35,000 nt of DNA from Prorocentrum cordatum (lineage: Eukaryota > Sar > Dinophyceae > Prorocentrales > Prorocentraceae), in assembly GCA_963575745.1 (NCBI GenBank), contig CAUYUJ010016160.1, positions 940,678-975,677 of the forward strand, written 5' to 3'. A program made the translations under genes and the position numbers. The notes under the pieces were generated by a model. The model was not told the origin of the DNA, did no database searches, and saw nothing but the letters and a program-made list of their open reading frames with translations. Shown piece after piece: positions 1 through 9,289 of the stretch. How positions within the stretch are numbered: the stretch's first letter is position 1; every line of letters begins with the position of its first letter.

Positions 1-34
1 AGCGCCCCGGAGCGCTCCGGGAGCCCTTCCCTGG

Positions 35-157
35 CATCGCTCGGACGTGTACATTGTTCCGTCGGCGAGGACCATCGAGGAGCATCCTTGATCATTTGGC
101 GAAAAAACCATGCACGAAGCCGAACAAAAAACACAGGGAATGGACGTCCGAGCGATG
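35..157. mobile_element. 122-bp TIR element family, copy 1
   Basis: Short non-coding element with perfect 14-bp terminal inverted repeats, CATCGCTCGGACGT at 35-48 and its reverse complement at 144-157. The interior carries a conserved stretch around TTCGGCGAGGACCATCG and an A-rich segment near the right end. Four more copies lie in this window (271, 549, 12532, 19889). The element together with about 113 bp of flank is duplicated in tandem with copy 2, at a period of 236 bp. No transposase is present, so it would be a non-autonomous MITE-like element. No clear target duplication is seen; TGG lies on the left and GC on the right in every copy. Confidence 0.8.
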
Positions 158-270
158 GCGAGCTACTGCAGTGCAGGGAGCCGTGCGTGCGAGAGGGGCC
201 CGTGCACCGAGGGAGCCCCCCCGGGGCAGCCCCGAGCGCCCCGGGGAGCGCTCTGGGAGGCCTTCCTTGG

Positions 271-393
271 CATCGCTCGGACGTGTGCATGTTTCCTTCG
301 GCGAGGACCGTCGAGGAGCATCCCTGATCATGTGGCGAAAAAGCCACGCACGAAACCGAACAAAAACACAGGGAAATGGACGTCCGAGCGATG
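271..393. mobile_element. 122-bp TIR element family, copy 2
   Basis: Same family as the element at 35-157, with perfect 14-bp inverted ends at 271-284 and 380-393. The left flank (AGCGCCCCGGGGAGCGCTCT region) resembles the start of the window, so copies 1 and 2 are a tandem duplication of a larger unit and probably not two independent insertions. Confidence 0.8.
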
Positions 394-548
394 GCGAGCT
401 TCGAGCGCTCCAGGAAGGACCCTTCGAGGCTCCCCATGAGGGCGCCACGAGGGCCCCAGGCGGCGCCACGAGGGCTCTCAGGACGGTCCCCGCACGCCCC
501 GTGCAGCCCCACGCGGAGCGCCCACGGGGCCCCTCGGATGGGCCCTGG

Positions 549-669
549 CATCGCTCGGACGTGTGCATTCTTCCTCGGCGAGCACCATCGACGACCATCC
601 TGGACCATCGAGCCAACAAAAACACGCACGACACCGAACAATGCACGGGAAGTGGACGTCCGAGCGACG
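549..669. mobile_element. 122-bp TIR element family, copy 3 (diverged)
   Basis: Inverted ends at 549-562 and 656-669, with one mismatch (GACG instead of GATG at the right end). It is 121 bp long and more diverged inside than copies 1 and 2. Its flanks differ from those of copies 1 and 2, so it may be a separate insertion. Confidence 0.7.
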
Positions 670-756
670 GCGAGTGGGCACGGCGCGACCCAAGCGAGCG
701 CCACGGCGCTCCGAGGGGCGTCCAAACGGCCTCACAATTGAGTGCCCGACAGGCAA

Positions 757-1490
757 CAAAATCGTCCGTTTGTTTTTTGTGTTTCGAACGGTGTTCCGCT
801 TGCCGCCAACTCAGCTTTCGGACGCTCGAAGCAGCCCTAGAAGACTTCAAGGCCGCCCCAACACTGCCCAAGACGCCCCCAGGAGGCTCCCGGGAGGGCC
901 CCAAGACGGGCCAAGACCGCCCCAGCACGGCCCAAAGCGCGCTGAAGACGGCCCAAGACGGCTCCAAGACGGCTCCACGAGGGTGCCAACACGGCCCCAG
1001 ATGGGCCCAGCACGGCCCAAGGCGCGCTCAAGACGGCCCAAGACGAAGACGGCCCCAGGAGGGTGCCAACACGGCCACATATGGGCCCAGGACGGCCCAA
1101 GGAGGCGCCCGGTCGGGGCCTCAAGACGGACCAAGACGGCAAGAGAGCCCCGACAGGCAAAAATCCGGAATGTTCCATTGTTTTCTTTTTTATTCATTTC
1201 ATTGTTGTAAATTGTTGCGTTTCCCGCGCTTTCGGCTGTGGGACGCTCTAAGACGCACCAGAAGAAAGGCCCAGGAGGGTCCGAGGAAGCCCCCAGGAAG
1301 GCCCCAAGACGGGTCAAGACGGCCCCAAGAGAGTGCCAACACGGCCGCCCATGGGCCCAGGACGGCCCACGGACGCGCCCAGGAGGGGCCCACGACGAAC
1401 CAACACGGCCCCATCACGGCACACGGCGCCCTCAAGACGGGCCTAGACGGCTCCAAGACGGCCTTTCGAGGGAGTCAACGCGGCCCCACA
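757..1490. repeat. CCAAGACGG-type degenerate array with two AT-rich cores
   Basis: A degenerate array of 10-12 nt units built on CCAAGACGGCCC, all in plus orientation here. Two AT-richer cores lie inside it, at about 757-832 and 1158-1252, and both end in a similar TTTCGG..GACGCTC segment. All frames are open for long stretches because the units lack TA-containing codons. The resulting Arg/Pro/Gln/Asp-rich translations are by-products of the repeat. Nothing gene-like is seen here. Confidence 0.75.
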
Positions 1491-1935
1491 CTCTTCGGGC
1501 GAACATTTGGGGGGCCCAGGAGCTTGCGACAAGTCTCCCACATTCCTTGTCTTGCCCAATTATGTTCGCCTGGAGGCCTCCTCCAACCTTCTGGGCGAAC
1601 AAGAGGAAACCCCGCAGGCCGCCAACCCTGGGGCCCGTGGGCCCCGCGCCGCTTGGGCAGAAGACGAACGCCGGGTCTGACAGGCCAGCTAGCGCCCCCC
1701 TTTGCCCGATATGCTGTGCAATTCTGTTACCCCAGGGGCCTTGGCAAACTCTTCGAGCCAACCAGACCAGACCCCTGGAACAGCAGCCAATTAATATGAC
1801 CCAGGGACCTCTCCGGACGAGCACCTGGGGGCCCAGGAGATTCGGACAAGTCTCCCCCAGTCCTTGCCCTGTCCTGTTTTGTTCGCCGAAGGCCTCTACA
1901 GACCTTCTGGGCGAACAGAATGGGACAGGGCGAGC
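1490..1935. repeat. Imperfect 316-bp duplication carrying a TGTTCGCC hairpin
   Basis: Two related segments, about 1500-1620 and 1808-1920, lie 316 bp apart. Each carries GGACAAGTCTCCC or a close variant, then TGTTCGCC followed about 23 nt later by GGCGAACA. The 8-bp arms are at 1563-1570/1594-1601 and 1880-1887/1910-1917, so each copy can form the same stem-loop. The stretch between them (1660-1800) is a weaker relative. No protein-like frame is seen. Confidence 0.6.
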
Positions 1936-1969
1936 AAAACCTCCCGTGGGCGGCGTGTGAGGAGAGTTC

Positions 1970-2690
1970 CTGCGCCGAGTGACTTATGGCAGCTTCGAGC
2001 CGCTGAAGAGGGCGTCCCGACGGCGCCACGACGGCTCCGAGACGCTCCAGAGGCTGCCCCGACGGCCCAAAGACGGCTCCGAACCGCTCAAAGAGGGCGC
2101 CCCGACGACCCCGAGACGGCCCCGAGCCGCTCCAGAGGCCACCCCGACGGCCCGACTGCCCCAGGGGCGCTCAAGAAGCCGCTCAGGAAGCCGCCCCGGC
2201 GGCCCCAAGGGCCCCCCAGGGCAGGCCAGGAGTCTCTGACGATGGCCCTCGATGCTTCCACAGGGGAGCCCCGAGACTCGCACAGCCTCCCAGTCCCGTC
2301 GGAAAATTTATATGTTCTGCACTCTCGTGCTTCTCGTCTCCGACGCGCCCGCGACGGCCACAGAGCCCCCCACGATCGGCCCAAGATGCCCCTATCAGGG
2401 CCCCAAGGCGAAGACAGCCCCAAAAGCAGCCCCAGACGGCCCAAGACGGCCGGAAGACGGCCCAACAGGCGCCCAAGCTGGCCCACGACGGCCCCAAGAC
2501 GGCCCAGAAGGCGCTCAAGGCAGCCCCAAGAGCCGCCCAAAGACGGTCCGAGGCGGCCCCCAGACCGCCCCACGAGGCGCCCGAGACGGCCCAAGACGCT
2601 TCCGAGACGGCCCAGGCGGCACCGACGAGAGCCCAAGAGGGCCTCCAGAGGCCCCCTCGAAGACGAGGGGCTGACCGCCATGTGGATGGC
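1970..2690. repeat. CCAAGACGG-type degenerate array with core
   Basis: Plus-oriented degenerate array (GACGGCCC, CGAGACGGCC and CCAAGACGG variants). It is interrupted by an AT-richer core at about 2288-2345 that contains CGGAAAATTTATATGTTC. This core can be aligned loosely with the cores at 3053, 3443, 4290 and 15660. No gene is seen. Confidence 0.7.
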
Positions 2691-2741
2691 TTTTCGGCAG
2701 CACTCCCGCCGCTCCCCCGGGAATGCTCTCGGCCAGATGTT

Positions 2742-2812
2742 GTGGACGGGATCCACGGCTCAGCCCTAGTCTCTCCTACATGGCGGGCGGGAGCGCGTGC
2801 CAGAAGGGTGGG
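2742..2812 (+). pseudogene. PPR relic with upstream hairpin
   Basis: A hairpin GTGGA/TCCAC (2742-2746 and 2752-2756) is followed by CCCTAG and then a frame reading LSYMAGGSACQKGG, which is the first half of a PPR repeat. The similarity stops at about 2812 and array sequence follows. The arrangement (hairpin, TAG, first helix) matches the intact PPR block at 18574, so I read this as a truncated exon copy that kept its intron 3' end. Confidence 0.5.
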
Positions 2813-2879
2813 CACTCGAGTGCATCAACTTACCCCTCCACGGCCCCACCACGGGGTCGAATCGCCCGCGACGGCGCGA

Positions 2880-3840
2880 GAGGCGCCCCAGAGGGGTTTC
2901 GAGACTGTCCAAGAGCGCTCCAAGACGACCTCAGTTGGTGCCGAGACCGGCCTTGACGCCCCAAAGACCTCCGAAGGTGGCTGCAAGACATCCGAGAGGT
3001 CCCAAAGACGTTCCGAGAGGGGGCCCCGAGAGGACGCCAAAGAGGCAAACGTGGTCACATTCCGATGGGAAAGCGTACATATTCAGCATATCCGCCTTTT
3101 GCGTGGCTACGCGGTCCAGGACAGACCAAGAGGCCTCCCAGAAACCCCCGAGACGATCCAAGCGGCCCCCAAGAGGTCCCCAAGACGGCCCAAGAGGGCC
3201 CAAAAAACGGCCCAAGGGGGCGCGCAAACGGCCTGAGAGGGCCTCAAGACGGCTCCAAGAGGGCTCCAGGAGAAGGCCCGAACAGCTTCCCAAGAGGGCC
3301 GCAGGCAGCCCTCAAGAGAGCCCCAAGGCAGTCCAAGGCCCCCAACACGCCCCAACGACCTCAGAAGGTGGCTCCAAGACGGTCCAAGAGGCCCAACAAA
3401 CGCTCCGAGAGGGCCCCGAGAGGACCTCAAAGAGGCAAGCATGGTCACATTCCTATGGGAAAGCGTGCATTTTCAGCAGATCCGCTTTTTGCGATGATGT
3501 TACACGATCCAGGACCGACCCAGAGACCTCCCAAAAACTCCCAAGACGACCCAAGCGGCCCCCAAGAGAGCCCCAAGACGGTGCAAGAGGGCCCAAAGAC
3601 GGCCCAATGGGGCCCTCGACCGGCCTGAGAGGGCTCCAAGACGGCCCCAAGAGGGCTCCAAGAGGGCCCGACGAAGCTCCCAAGAAGGCCCCAGGAAGCC
3701 CTCCAGAGAGCCCCAAGACTGTCCAAGGCCTCCAAGACGCCCTTTGACGGCCCAAACGGGCCCCAAGACGCCCCAAAACGGCCACAGAACGGCCCAAAAG
3801 GGCAGCCGAAGGGCCCCAAAAAGTCGCCCGCAAGGACCAC
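2880..3840. repeat. CCAAGACGG-type array containing a 390-bp tandem duplication
   Basis: A degenerate plus-oriented array. Within it, about 2956-3345 and 3346-3735 are two copies of one unit: GGTCACATTCC occurs at 3053 and 3443, and GGGCCCCGAG at 3021 and 3411, both 390 bp apart. Each unit carries one AT-richer core (GGGAAAGCGT and following bases). The unit is therefore array plus core, copied as a block. No gene is seen. Confidence 0.75.
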
Positions 3841-3879
3841 TGAAAAGGCGCACAGACGCCAAATAAAAGAGCGATCGGT

Positions 3880-3979
3880 ACAGTAAAAAGCTTTTCAATC
3901 CAAGGCTCCCAAAGAACAAACGGTGACACAGTACTGTAAGCTCTTCAACCCGAGGCTCCCGAGAGCGAGCCGCAACATC
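3880..3979. repeat. 50-bp imperfect tandem duplication
   Basis: AAGCTTTTCAATCCAAGGCTCCC at about 3888 recurs as AAGCTCTTCAACCCGAGGCTCCC at about 3938, an offset of 50 bp. The segment is AT-richer than its surroundings. No coding content is recognised. Confidence 0.6.
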
Positions 3980-4610
3980 AACAACTCTGAAACTGGAGCC
4001 CGATGCTATCATCATCCCCTCAATTCTGGGACACGCACGTGGGCCAATCGCTTTCTCGGCCTCCAGCGGCGTCGGCACTGCCTCCGGGTCCCCAACACGT
4101 CGCAGAGACAGCGCTCGGTGTAATGTTCGAGATGGCCAGAATTGGCCACGACAGCCGCCAGACAAGGCCCCAGAGAGGTCTCAAGCGGTTCCAACAGGCC
4201 TCCAAAAGGCCCTTAGACTCCCCAAGAGGCCTTGCAGGAATTGTCCAGAAGACCACGGCAACTGCAAAGCTTTCCAACACCCAAAGGAAGATGTATGTCT
4301 TTCGCTTCGCAGGCTTTTCGACGCGAGACAGCAAGACGGCTTCGGGGGAGACTCTGGCTTCCTTGCGGGCCTCCTTGGGCCGTCTCGGTCCGTCTTCGGG
4401 CCGTCTTAGGGCCCTCTGGGCGGTCTTTGACTGCCTCAAGAGAGCCAAAGGGCGGCCCCAGAGGGCTGCCAGAATATGAAAGAAGGCTTCGGAGAGAGAG
4501 AGAGAGAGAGAGAGAGAGCGCCACGATGGCCCAACAGACCCCCAGAGAACCCCGAGACGGCCCAGGACGGCCCAAAGAGGGCCCAACGAGCCCCCAATAG
4601 TTTCGGCCAT
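3980..4610. repeat. Array that changes strand around a core, with GA microsatellite
   Basis: Positions 3980-4130 show nothing recognisable. Array units run on the plus strand at about 4140-4225, then comes a core (4262-4335). The units are then on the minus strand at about 4345-4440 (CCTTGGGCCGTCTCGG pattern) and return to plus at 4520-4600. A (GA)14 tract occupies 4492-4519. Opposite orientation on the two sides of a core is unusual in this window. Confidence 0.6.
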
Positions 4611-4856
4611 AGGGCCCCCCAGCAGCGGCAGCAGCCAGTAGTTAGCAGCAGAAAAGAAGCAGCCACTGCATTGCCCGCGGCCGGCTGGCGGCCATCCCCG
4701 CGTCGTGGCGTGCGGCAGAGGGTCAGTTGCGACCGCCAGGCTTGCCAGCATGCTGGCAGTGACGTCGGGAAGACAACTGTCTGGCTACCAGCTACGCGCG
4801 CAAAACAGCAGGCATTGAGGCAAGCGATCTCAGTTTCTGCACGCGGGCCAGTTCGA

Positions 4857-4958
4857 GTCACCTACAGTGCTGGGATCGGCGCGTGCGAGAAGAGCGGGCA
4901 GTGGCAGCGAGCTCTGGCGCTGCTCAGCGACATGCTGGAGGCGACAGTGCAGCCCAAC
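4857..4958 (+). CDS. PPR repeat block, one repeat (probable exon)
   Basis: Encodes one 34-residue pentatricopeptide repeat: VTYSAGIGACEK, then SGQWQRALALLSDM and a QPN end. PPR proteins are helical-hairpin RNA-binding proteins that usually act in chloroplasts or mitochondria. The block is preceded by GTTCGAG and begins G|TCACCTAC, as the other PPR blocks do, so AG at 4856-4857 is the likely splice acceptor. After AAC the sequence reads GCCGTCTCT and repeat similarity ends, which would need a GC donor. Whether the block is a live exon or a stranded copy cannot be told without transcripts. It lies 62 bp upstream of the composite element. Confidence 0.65.
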
Positions 4959-5033
4959 GCCGTCTCTCTTACGTGGCAGGACCCCTTCCGTCCCAGAGGG
5001 GTCTATGCATCGAGTGGCCCCCCTGACTCCGGA

Positions 5034-5190
5034 TCCGCCCTACTTGGGGAAAATTCGTAAGTAGGGCTTGGAATTTCCGCCTTACTTTTGAAGCCCCGCT
5101 GATGCCAATTTCCGCCCTACTTTTTTGTTGCTGTTTCTGTGGATTTCCGCCCTATTTTATGTTGGGTGCAGCAATTGCCGCCCTACTTTT
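5034..5190. repeat. TCCGCCCTACTTTT motif array
   Basis: The motif TCCGCCCTACTT or a close variant begins at about 5034, 5076, 5111, 5146 and 5177 (the last as TGCCGCCCTAC). The spacings are 42, 35, 35 and 31 bp. Its reverse complement forms part of the right outer repeat at 6902. A weaker, inverted series of the same kind occurs near 25750-25840. Confidence 0.65.
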
Positions 5191-5201
5191 TCGGCCCCTT
5201 A

Positions 5202-5544
5202 CATCCCCGTTACGAAAGTTAATTCATCTTGGCTAAAATTGACATGTGTGGGCGCTGTGGTGAGAAGTGGTATGGGAGTGATTATTCCTTGTGGTTTCAC
5301 ACGGGGAGAGATTCAGAGTTGCCTGGAAGTGACCGGGAGTGATTTCTCCCTTGTGAATTTACGGGGGAGAGATTTTATCTTGAATTGGTTATATACTATT
5401 AATGTTACCAGGGAGAACCCCGGAAATCTCCCCCGCCAAGCCAGGCCGAATACTGCCGTGCTAGGAGTCTACGGGGGGAAGGGGGCCACTCGGAGACGCC
5501 CTAGTCGTCAGTGCTCAAGATGAATAACTTTCGTAACGGGTAAG
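5202..5544. mobile_element. Module A, left copy (25-bp TIRs)
   Basis: Core 5206-5540 starts CCCGTTACGAAAGTTA and ends with TAACTTTCGTAACGGG. The two ends are inverted repeats of 25-26 bp that differ by one inserted A. The sequence shared with the second copy runs from CAT at 5202 to GTAAG at 5544. The interior is AT-rich and carries repeated GGGAGAGAT and GGGAGTGAT motifs. The frame at 5125-5523 is open but resembles no family I know. Confidence 0.8.
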
Positions 5545-6026
5545 CGGTATCTTACATTGCACTTCTACAAGGGTGAGACACGTAGCCAGAAAACACATCA
5601 CAAACAACAAGCAAAACAACGGTGGTCAACGCGACGGCGAGAACACCATTCTGACGCCAACCTGGTGTCATGCGAGACCGCAAGCACGCAGCGAGCAAAG
5701 ACGCAACCATGCAGGAGTTGGCACGCCGAGTGCACACAGTATCGCTGAAGCCCAATGGCGACGCCGCAAAGGACGCTGCCCCGACGCGAGCGCGAAATCC
5801 GTATCCGCCTCAGGCGCGAACGCAAACAACAGACGGTCGGCCCCGCCCAAGGCGGGGCTCGAAATCGGGACAGCTCTGATGCGCAGTAAGTCGTCGCAGC
5901 GAAGCAGCGGCGGCAATGATGATGACGACGTGTCTATCGAGCGTGATGCTGGGCCCCGTTCGGATGTCGAATTTGGGTTCCTCCTGACATTGGCTGACAT
6001 CGACGTGTGAAAAAGTCGCGGGTCCT
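5545..6026. repeat. Module B, first 482-bp tandem unit
   Basis: First of two head-to-tail 482-bp units, about 98.5% identical by eye. It contains a strong hairpin GCCCCGCC-CAA-GGCGGGGC at 5840-5858. One plus frame (5573-6010) is open across almost the whole unit and ends LTLADIDV before a stop, with an acidic GNDDDDVS segment. A second frame (5670-5879) starts MRDRKHAASK. Because 482 is not a multiple of 3, the frame does not continue into the next unit. No homology is recognised, and coding is possible but unproven. Confidence 0.75.
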
Positions 6027-6508
6027 CGGTATCTTACATTGCACTTCTACAAGGGTGAGACACGTAGCCAGAAAACACAGCACAAACAACAAGCAAAAAA
6101 ACGGTGGTCAACGCGACGGCGAGAGCACCATTCTGACGCCAACCTGGTGTCATGCGAGACCGCAAGCACGCAGCGAGCAAAGACGCAATCATGCAGGAGT
6201 TGGCACGCCGAGTGCACACAGTATCGCTGAAGCCCAATGGCGACGCCGCAAAGGACGCTGCCCCGACGCGAGCGCGAAATCCGTATCCGCCCCAGGCGCG
6301 AGCGCAAACAACAGACGGTCGGCCCCGCCCAAGGCGGGGCTCGAAATCGGGACAGCTCTGATGCGCAGTAAGTCGTCGCAGCGAAGCAGCGGCGGCAATG
6401 ATGATGGCGACGTGTCTATCGAGCGTGATGCTGGGCCCCGTTCGGATGTCGAATTTGGGTTCCTCCTGACATTGGCTGACATCGACGTGTGAAAAAGTCG
6501 CGGGTCCT
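6027..6508. repeat. Module B, second 482-bp tandem unit
   Basis: Second copy of the unit at 5545-6026, with the same hairpin at 6322-6340. The long frame (6007-6492) is again open to LTLADIDV, with mostly non-synonymous differences from the first copy (for example DDDD to DDGD). This gives no clear sign of selection on that frame. Confidence 0.75.
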
Positions 6509-6851
6509 CATCCCCGTTACGAAAGTTAATTCATCTTGGCTAAAATTGACATGTGTGGGCGCTGTGGTGAGAAGTGGTATGGGAGTGATTATTCCTTGTG
6601 GTTTCACACGGGGAGAGATTCAGAGTTGCCTGGAAGTGACCGGGAGTGATTTCTCCCTTGTGAATTTACGGGGGAGAGATTTTATCCTGAATTGGTTATA
6701 TACTATTAATGTTACCAGGGAGAACCCCGGAAATCTCCCCCGCCAAGCCAGGCCGAATACTGTCGTGCTAGGAGTCTACGGGGGGAAGGGGGCCACTCGG
6801 AGACGCCCTAGTCGTCAGTGCTCAAGATGAATAACTTTCGTAACGGGTAAG
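6509..6851. mobile_element. Module A, right copy (25-bp TIRs)
   Basis: Direct-orientation copy of 5202-5544, offset 1307 bp, with core 6513-6847. Only two substitutions are seen between the cores. The right end reads CGGGTAAGTATAGG, which includes a good-looking GTAAGT splice-donor match; whether it is used is unknown. Confidence 0.8.
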
Positions 6852-6922
6852 TATAGGTGGATTTCCGACGCAATTCCAAGTTGGAAAAAAAAAGCCAAAG
6901 CAGGGCGGAACCGGAGTCAGGG

Positions 6923-7894
6923 CCTTCGGAGCCCCTGGACAACCGCACGAGCCCAGGAAGCGGGCGTCTCCCTACGCCATCCTGAGGGCCCCGCCCGGGG
7001 AGCACCGCTGCGGCAGCGGCAGCTGGCCCCTGGGAGCGACCCGGCGGCCCCCCGGAACCCGCGCGGCGCCCGAGGACAACGCCCGGTGGGCTTTGGCGCG
7101 CGCCAAGCCTCGGGGACGGAAAAGAGGGGGGTGATGACTAGGGGGGGGGGGTGGAGATCATGGCGGGGGCCATGACTTTTCCCCAGATCTCATGGCGCCT
7201 CTTCTTATGTCATTACGTCCCTGGCCCCCCCGCTGGGTCGCGCACGTGCCGCCGGTCATGATTTGCACCCCCCCCCTCTTGGACACCCCCCTCTCTGCCG
7301 CCCCCGAAAGCTTGGCCGAGAGCAGACGACAGGGCAACGTAGTGTTCTGGTGAGTGTTCGAGGCGCGCGCCGTGTCGGCTCCAGGTCGCGCCGTCGAGGG
7401 CTCGCCACGCCTCCAAGAGAGAGAGAGCCCCCTCGGGGCAAGATCTCACGGGAGAGCCGCAGAGACCCGTTTCATTGCCCACGGCTCCTCCACATCGCCG
7501 CCGGACCCCCCCCCAAAACGGTGCGCAGAGGCCCCGCGGTACATCCAGGTGGCTCCAAGACCACCCTTTCGAAATGCCCGAAGGGAGCCCGAGCAACCAC
7601 AGAGGAGACCTCAGGAATGTCCCAGCTTGAGAATGAGCGCCAGTGGCTCTGTGTGTGCGTGTGTCTGTGTCTGCGTTCGTGAGCCAACAACAACGCCCCT
7701 CTTACCTCCTCCCCATCAAGGGGTCTTGTTTAACCCCGCCTCCCTTACCCCCCCCGCCTTTCACAGAACGGGTGGGTCGGAACGGACATGGGACACAACA
7801 CGGTCTCAGTTGCAAATTGATCCGCCAATCTATTCTTCAGAAGTCCCTAGCCACGGTTGGTGCCCTTCCAACCCAGGCAAGGTTTCCTCACGTG
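6923..7894. other. GC-rich stretch without recognisable gene
   Basis: I see no protein-like frame. The stretch includes a run of 11 G at 7141-7151 and a short inverted repeat GATCATGGC...GCCATGA near 7157-7177. A GT-rich segment lies at about 7650-7680. Nothing supports an RNA gene. Confidence 0.4.
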
Positions 7895-8700
7895 ACCATG
7901 GACGAGATCTTGAACAGATGTCCCAGAGATGCTCAAGAGATCCTGAACTCATCCTCGAATGATCCTTCAGACATGTTTCATATATCCTTCACAGGGGCGT
8001 GAGAGACCTTGAAGATGTCGTCCAGAGATCATTCAGAGAGCCTTCAAGATTTTTGCTGAGATCCGTCAGTCAGTCTTGCGCAAGTCCCCAGGTGTCTTTC
8101 AAAGAGCCATCAACTATGTGTAAAAGATGCAATGGACCTCAGAGACCTCTTTTAGAGGTCTTTGAAAAATCCTTCACTTGCTTATCAACACTTTCGGACA
8201 TAAACTTTCTGATGTTTGTGGCACATGTGTAATAAGCCCGAAGAGTTCCCCACGAGGTCTTTTCAGAGATCCTTCAATGACATGTAACCGATCCTTCCGA
8301 TATCGTTGAGAGAGCCTTGCGACATCCCTATGATATCGTTCAGGGAGCCTTCAGGGGCCTCCGAAGATTCACTACGGATCCGTAGGAGGCCATTCATATA
8401 TCCGTCGTGGATGTTCGACAGTCCCGAGAGAGCTCTTACGGAAATTCTGGAGAGATTCGCAAGCGGTATTGATTATACAGGGAATTGACCATGAAGACTT
8501 CGTGCCGAGATGACTGAGACATCCTTGACATCTTGATTGAGAGACCCGCCGCGTGTCCTCGTCAGATCCTTGAGGGGATCCGTCAGGGTGCAATCAGAGA
8601 CCTTTCGGAGACCATGCATACACCTTTTTAGAACTCAGTCACGGGTCCTTCAGTTATCGTCTTCATCTTCAAGAGGTCTTTCGGAGATCATTTCCAAGCA
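7895..8700. repeat. GAGATCCTTCAGAG-type degenerate array
   Basis: About 800 bp of degenerate 11-14 nt units resembling GAGATCCTTCAGAGAG, for example at 7925, 8025 and 8275. It is analogous to the CCAAGACGG arrays but AT-richer and with a different unit. It precedes the PPR block at 8851 and could be the body of its upstream intron. No gene is seen. Confidence 0.55.
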
Positions 8701-8850
8701 ATCGCCAGCAACAGTTTTATGAACACGACTACAATGAGTCAGCACCATCTGTTTTATACCTAAGGTTACAGCTAGTACAGTTATTAGCAGTTCTCAGGTT
8801 GCCACTCTTGTGTTTAGTAGTGCCCCTTACACATTTGCTGTTCTCTTATA

Positions 8851-8949
8851 GTCACCTACAACTCTGGCATCAGCGCGTGCGGGAAGGGCGGGCAGTGGCA
8901 GTGGGCCCTGGCGCTGCTGAGCGAGCTGGAAGCGAAGCTGGAGCCCGAC
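8851..8949 (+). CDS. PPR repeat block, one repeat (probable exon)
   Basis: Encodes one PPR repeat of 33 residues: VTYNSGISACGKGGQWQWALALLSE, then LEAKLEPD. One residue is missing between SE and LEAK, so the second helix is shortened. The acceptor is the clearest in the window: a pyrimidine-rich TTCTCTTATAG ends at 8851, followed by TCACCTAC. After GAC the sequence continues GTCATCTCC and reaches an in-frame TGA at 8971-8973. GT follows the last complete codon. The role would be organellar RNA binding as part of a longer PPR protein; the rest of that protein is not contiguous. Confidence 0.7.
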
Positions 8950-8973
8950 GTCATCTCCACCACAACTCCTTGA

Positions 8974-9289
8974 TCTGATTTCCTATCTTGCCGCGATCGG
9001 TTCGCCAGCGAGCGCCAGCGGACCGGCACCGCTGGCCCGCTTCGGCTGGGCCCTTCATGCCGCCATGGTCGCCCCCAGATCAGAGCGTGAATTACCTACC
9101 CCGCTTTCGCTTCCAGGAAAGACCAAGTCATACCACGCGCCTCCTCGTCAAGCGGCCTGACCAGTACGGGCCGTAGTTTGGCATCGCTTGGTATCTCTTG
9201 GAAGCGAGGGTGGTCAAAAGCGAGGTAGGTTTGTTTTCCCCCTACCAGAGCGGCCCCGCTCGGTGCTGGACAGCCCGGAGCGCCCCGAG
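8974..9289. other. No gene recognised
   Basis: GC-rich sequence with a small hairpin CCAGCGG/CCGCTGG at 9015-9035. Nothing else can be supported. Confidence 0.4.

Larger units (their letters stand above)
5021..6922. mobile_element. Composite element: outer inverted repeat enclosing A-B-B-A
   Basis: The outer ends are 21-bp inverted repeats with one mismatch: CCCTGACTCCGGATCCGCCCT-type at 5021-5041, reverse complement at 6902-6922. Inside come a run of TCCGCCCTACTTTT motifs (5034-5190), module A (5202-5544), two tandem B units (5545-6026 and 6027-6508), a second module A (6509-6851), then about 50 bp. The A copies differ at about 2 positions in 335 and the B copies at about 7 in 482, so duplication is recent. 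No transposase, integrase or reverse transcriptase is recognised inside. It may be a non-autonomous nested insertion, or an element with terminal direct repeats. Confidence 0.7.

Noticed and set aside
54-1799. Very long open frames rich in Arg, Pro, Gln and Asp over the arrays (also 2797-3747, 15690-16331, 16925-17557, 20757-22055 and others)
   Set aside because: The array units contain almost no TA-bearing codons, so all frames on both strands stay open. The translations only mirror the repeat unit, and the AT-rich cores interrupt any pattern.
4840-4870. GTTCGAGTC as a possible tRNA T-loop, also GTTCGAGCCCC near 22779 and GGTTCGATGCC near 31110
   Set aside because: No acceptor, D or anticodon stems can be drawn around them. 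The first lies at the start of a PPR block and the third in a degenerate repeat.
5225-5245. CATCTTGGCTAAAATTG recalling the dinoflagellate spliced-leader sequence
   Set aside because: Only about ten bases agree, it lies inside the inverted end of module A, and no donor site or small-RNA structure follows.
5202-6851. Module A read as LTRs of a retrotransposon
   Set aside because: There are no TG..CA ends, no primer-binding site or polypurine tract is recognised, and each A copy has its own 25-bp inverted ends. It is kept only as an alternative under the composite element.
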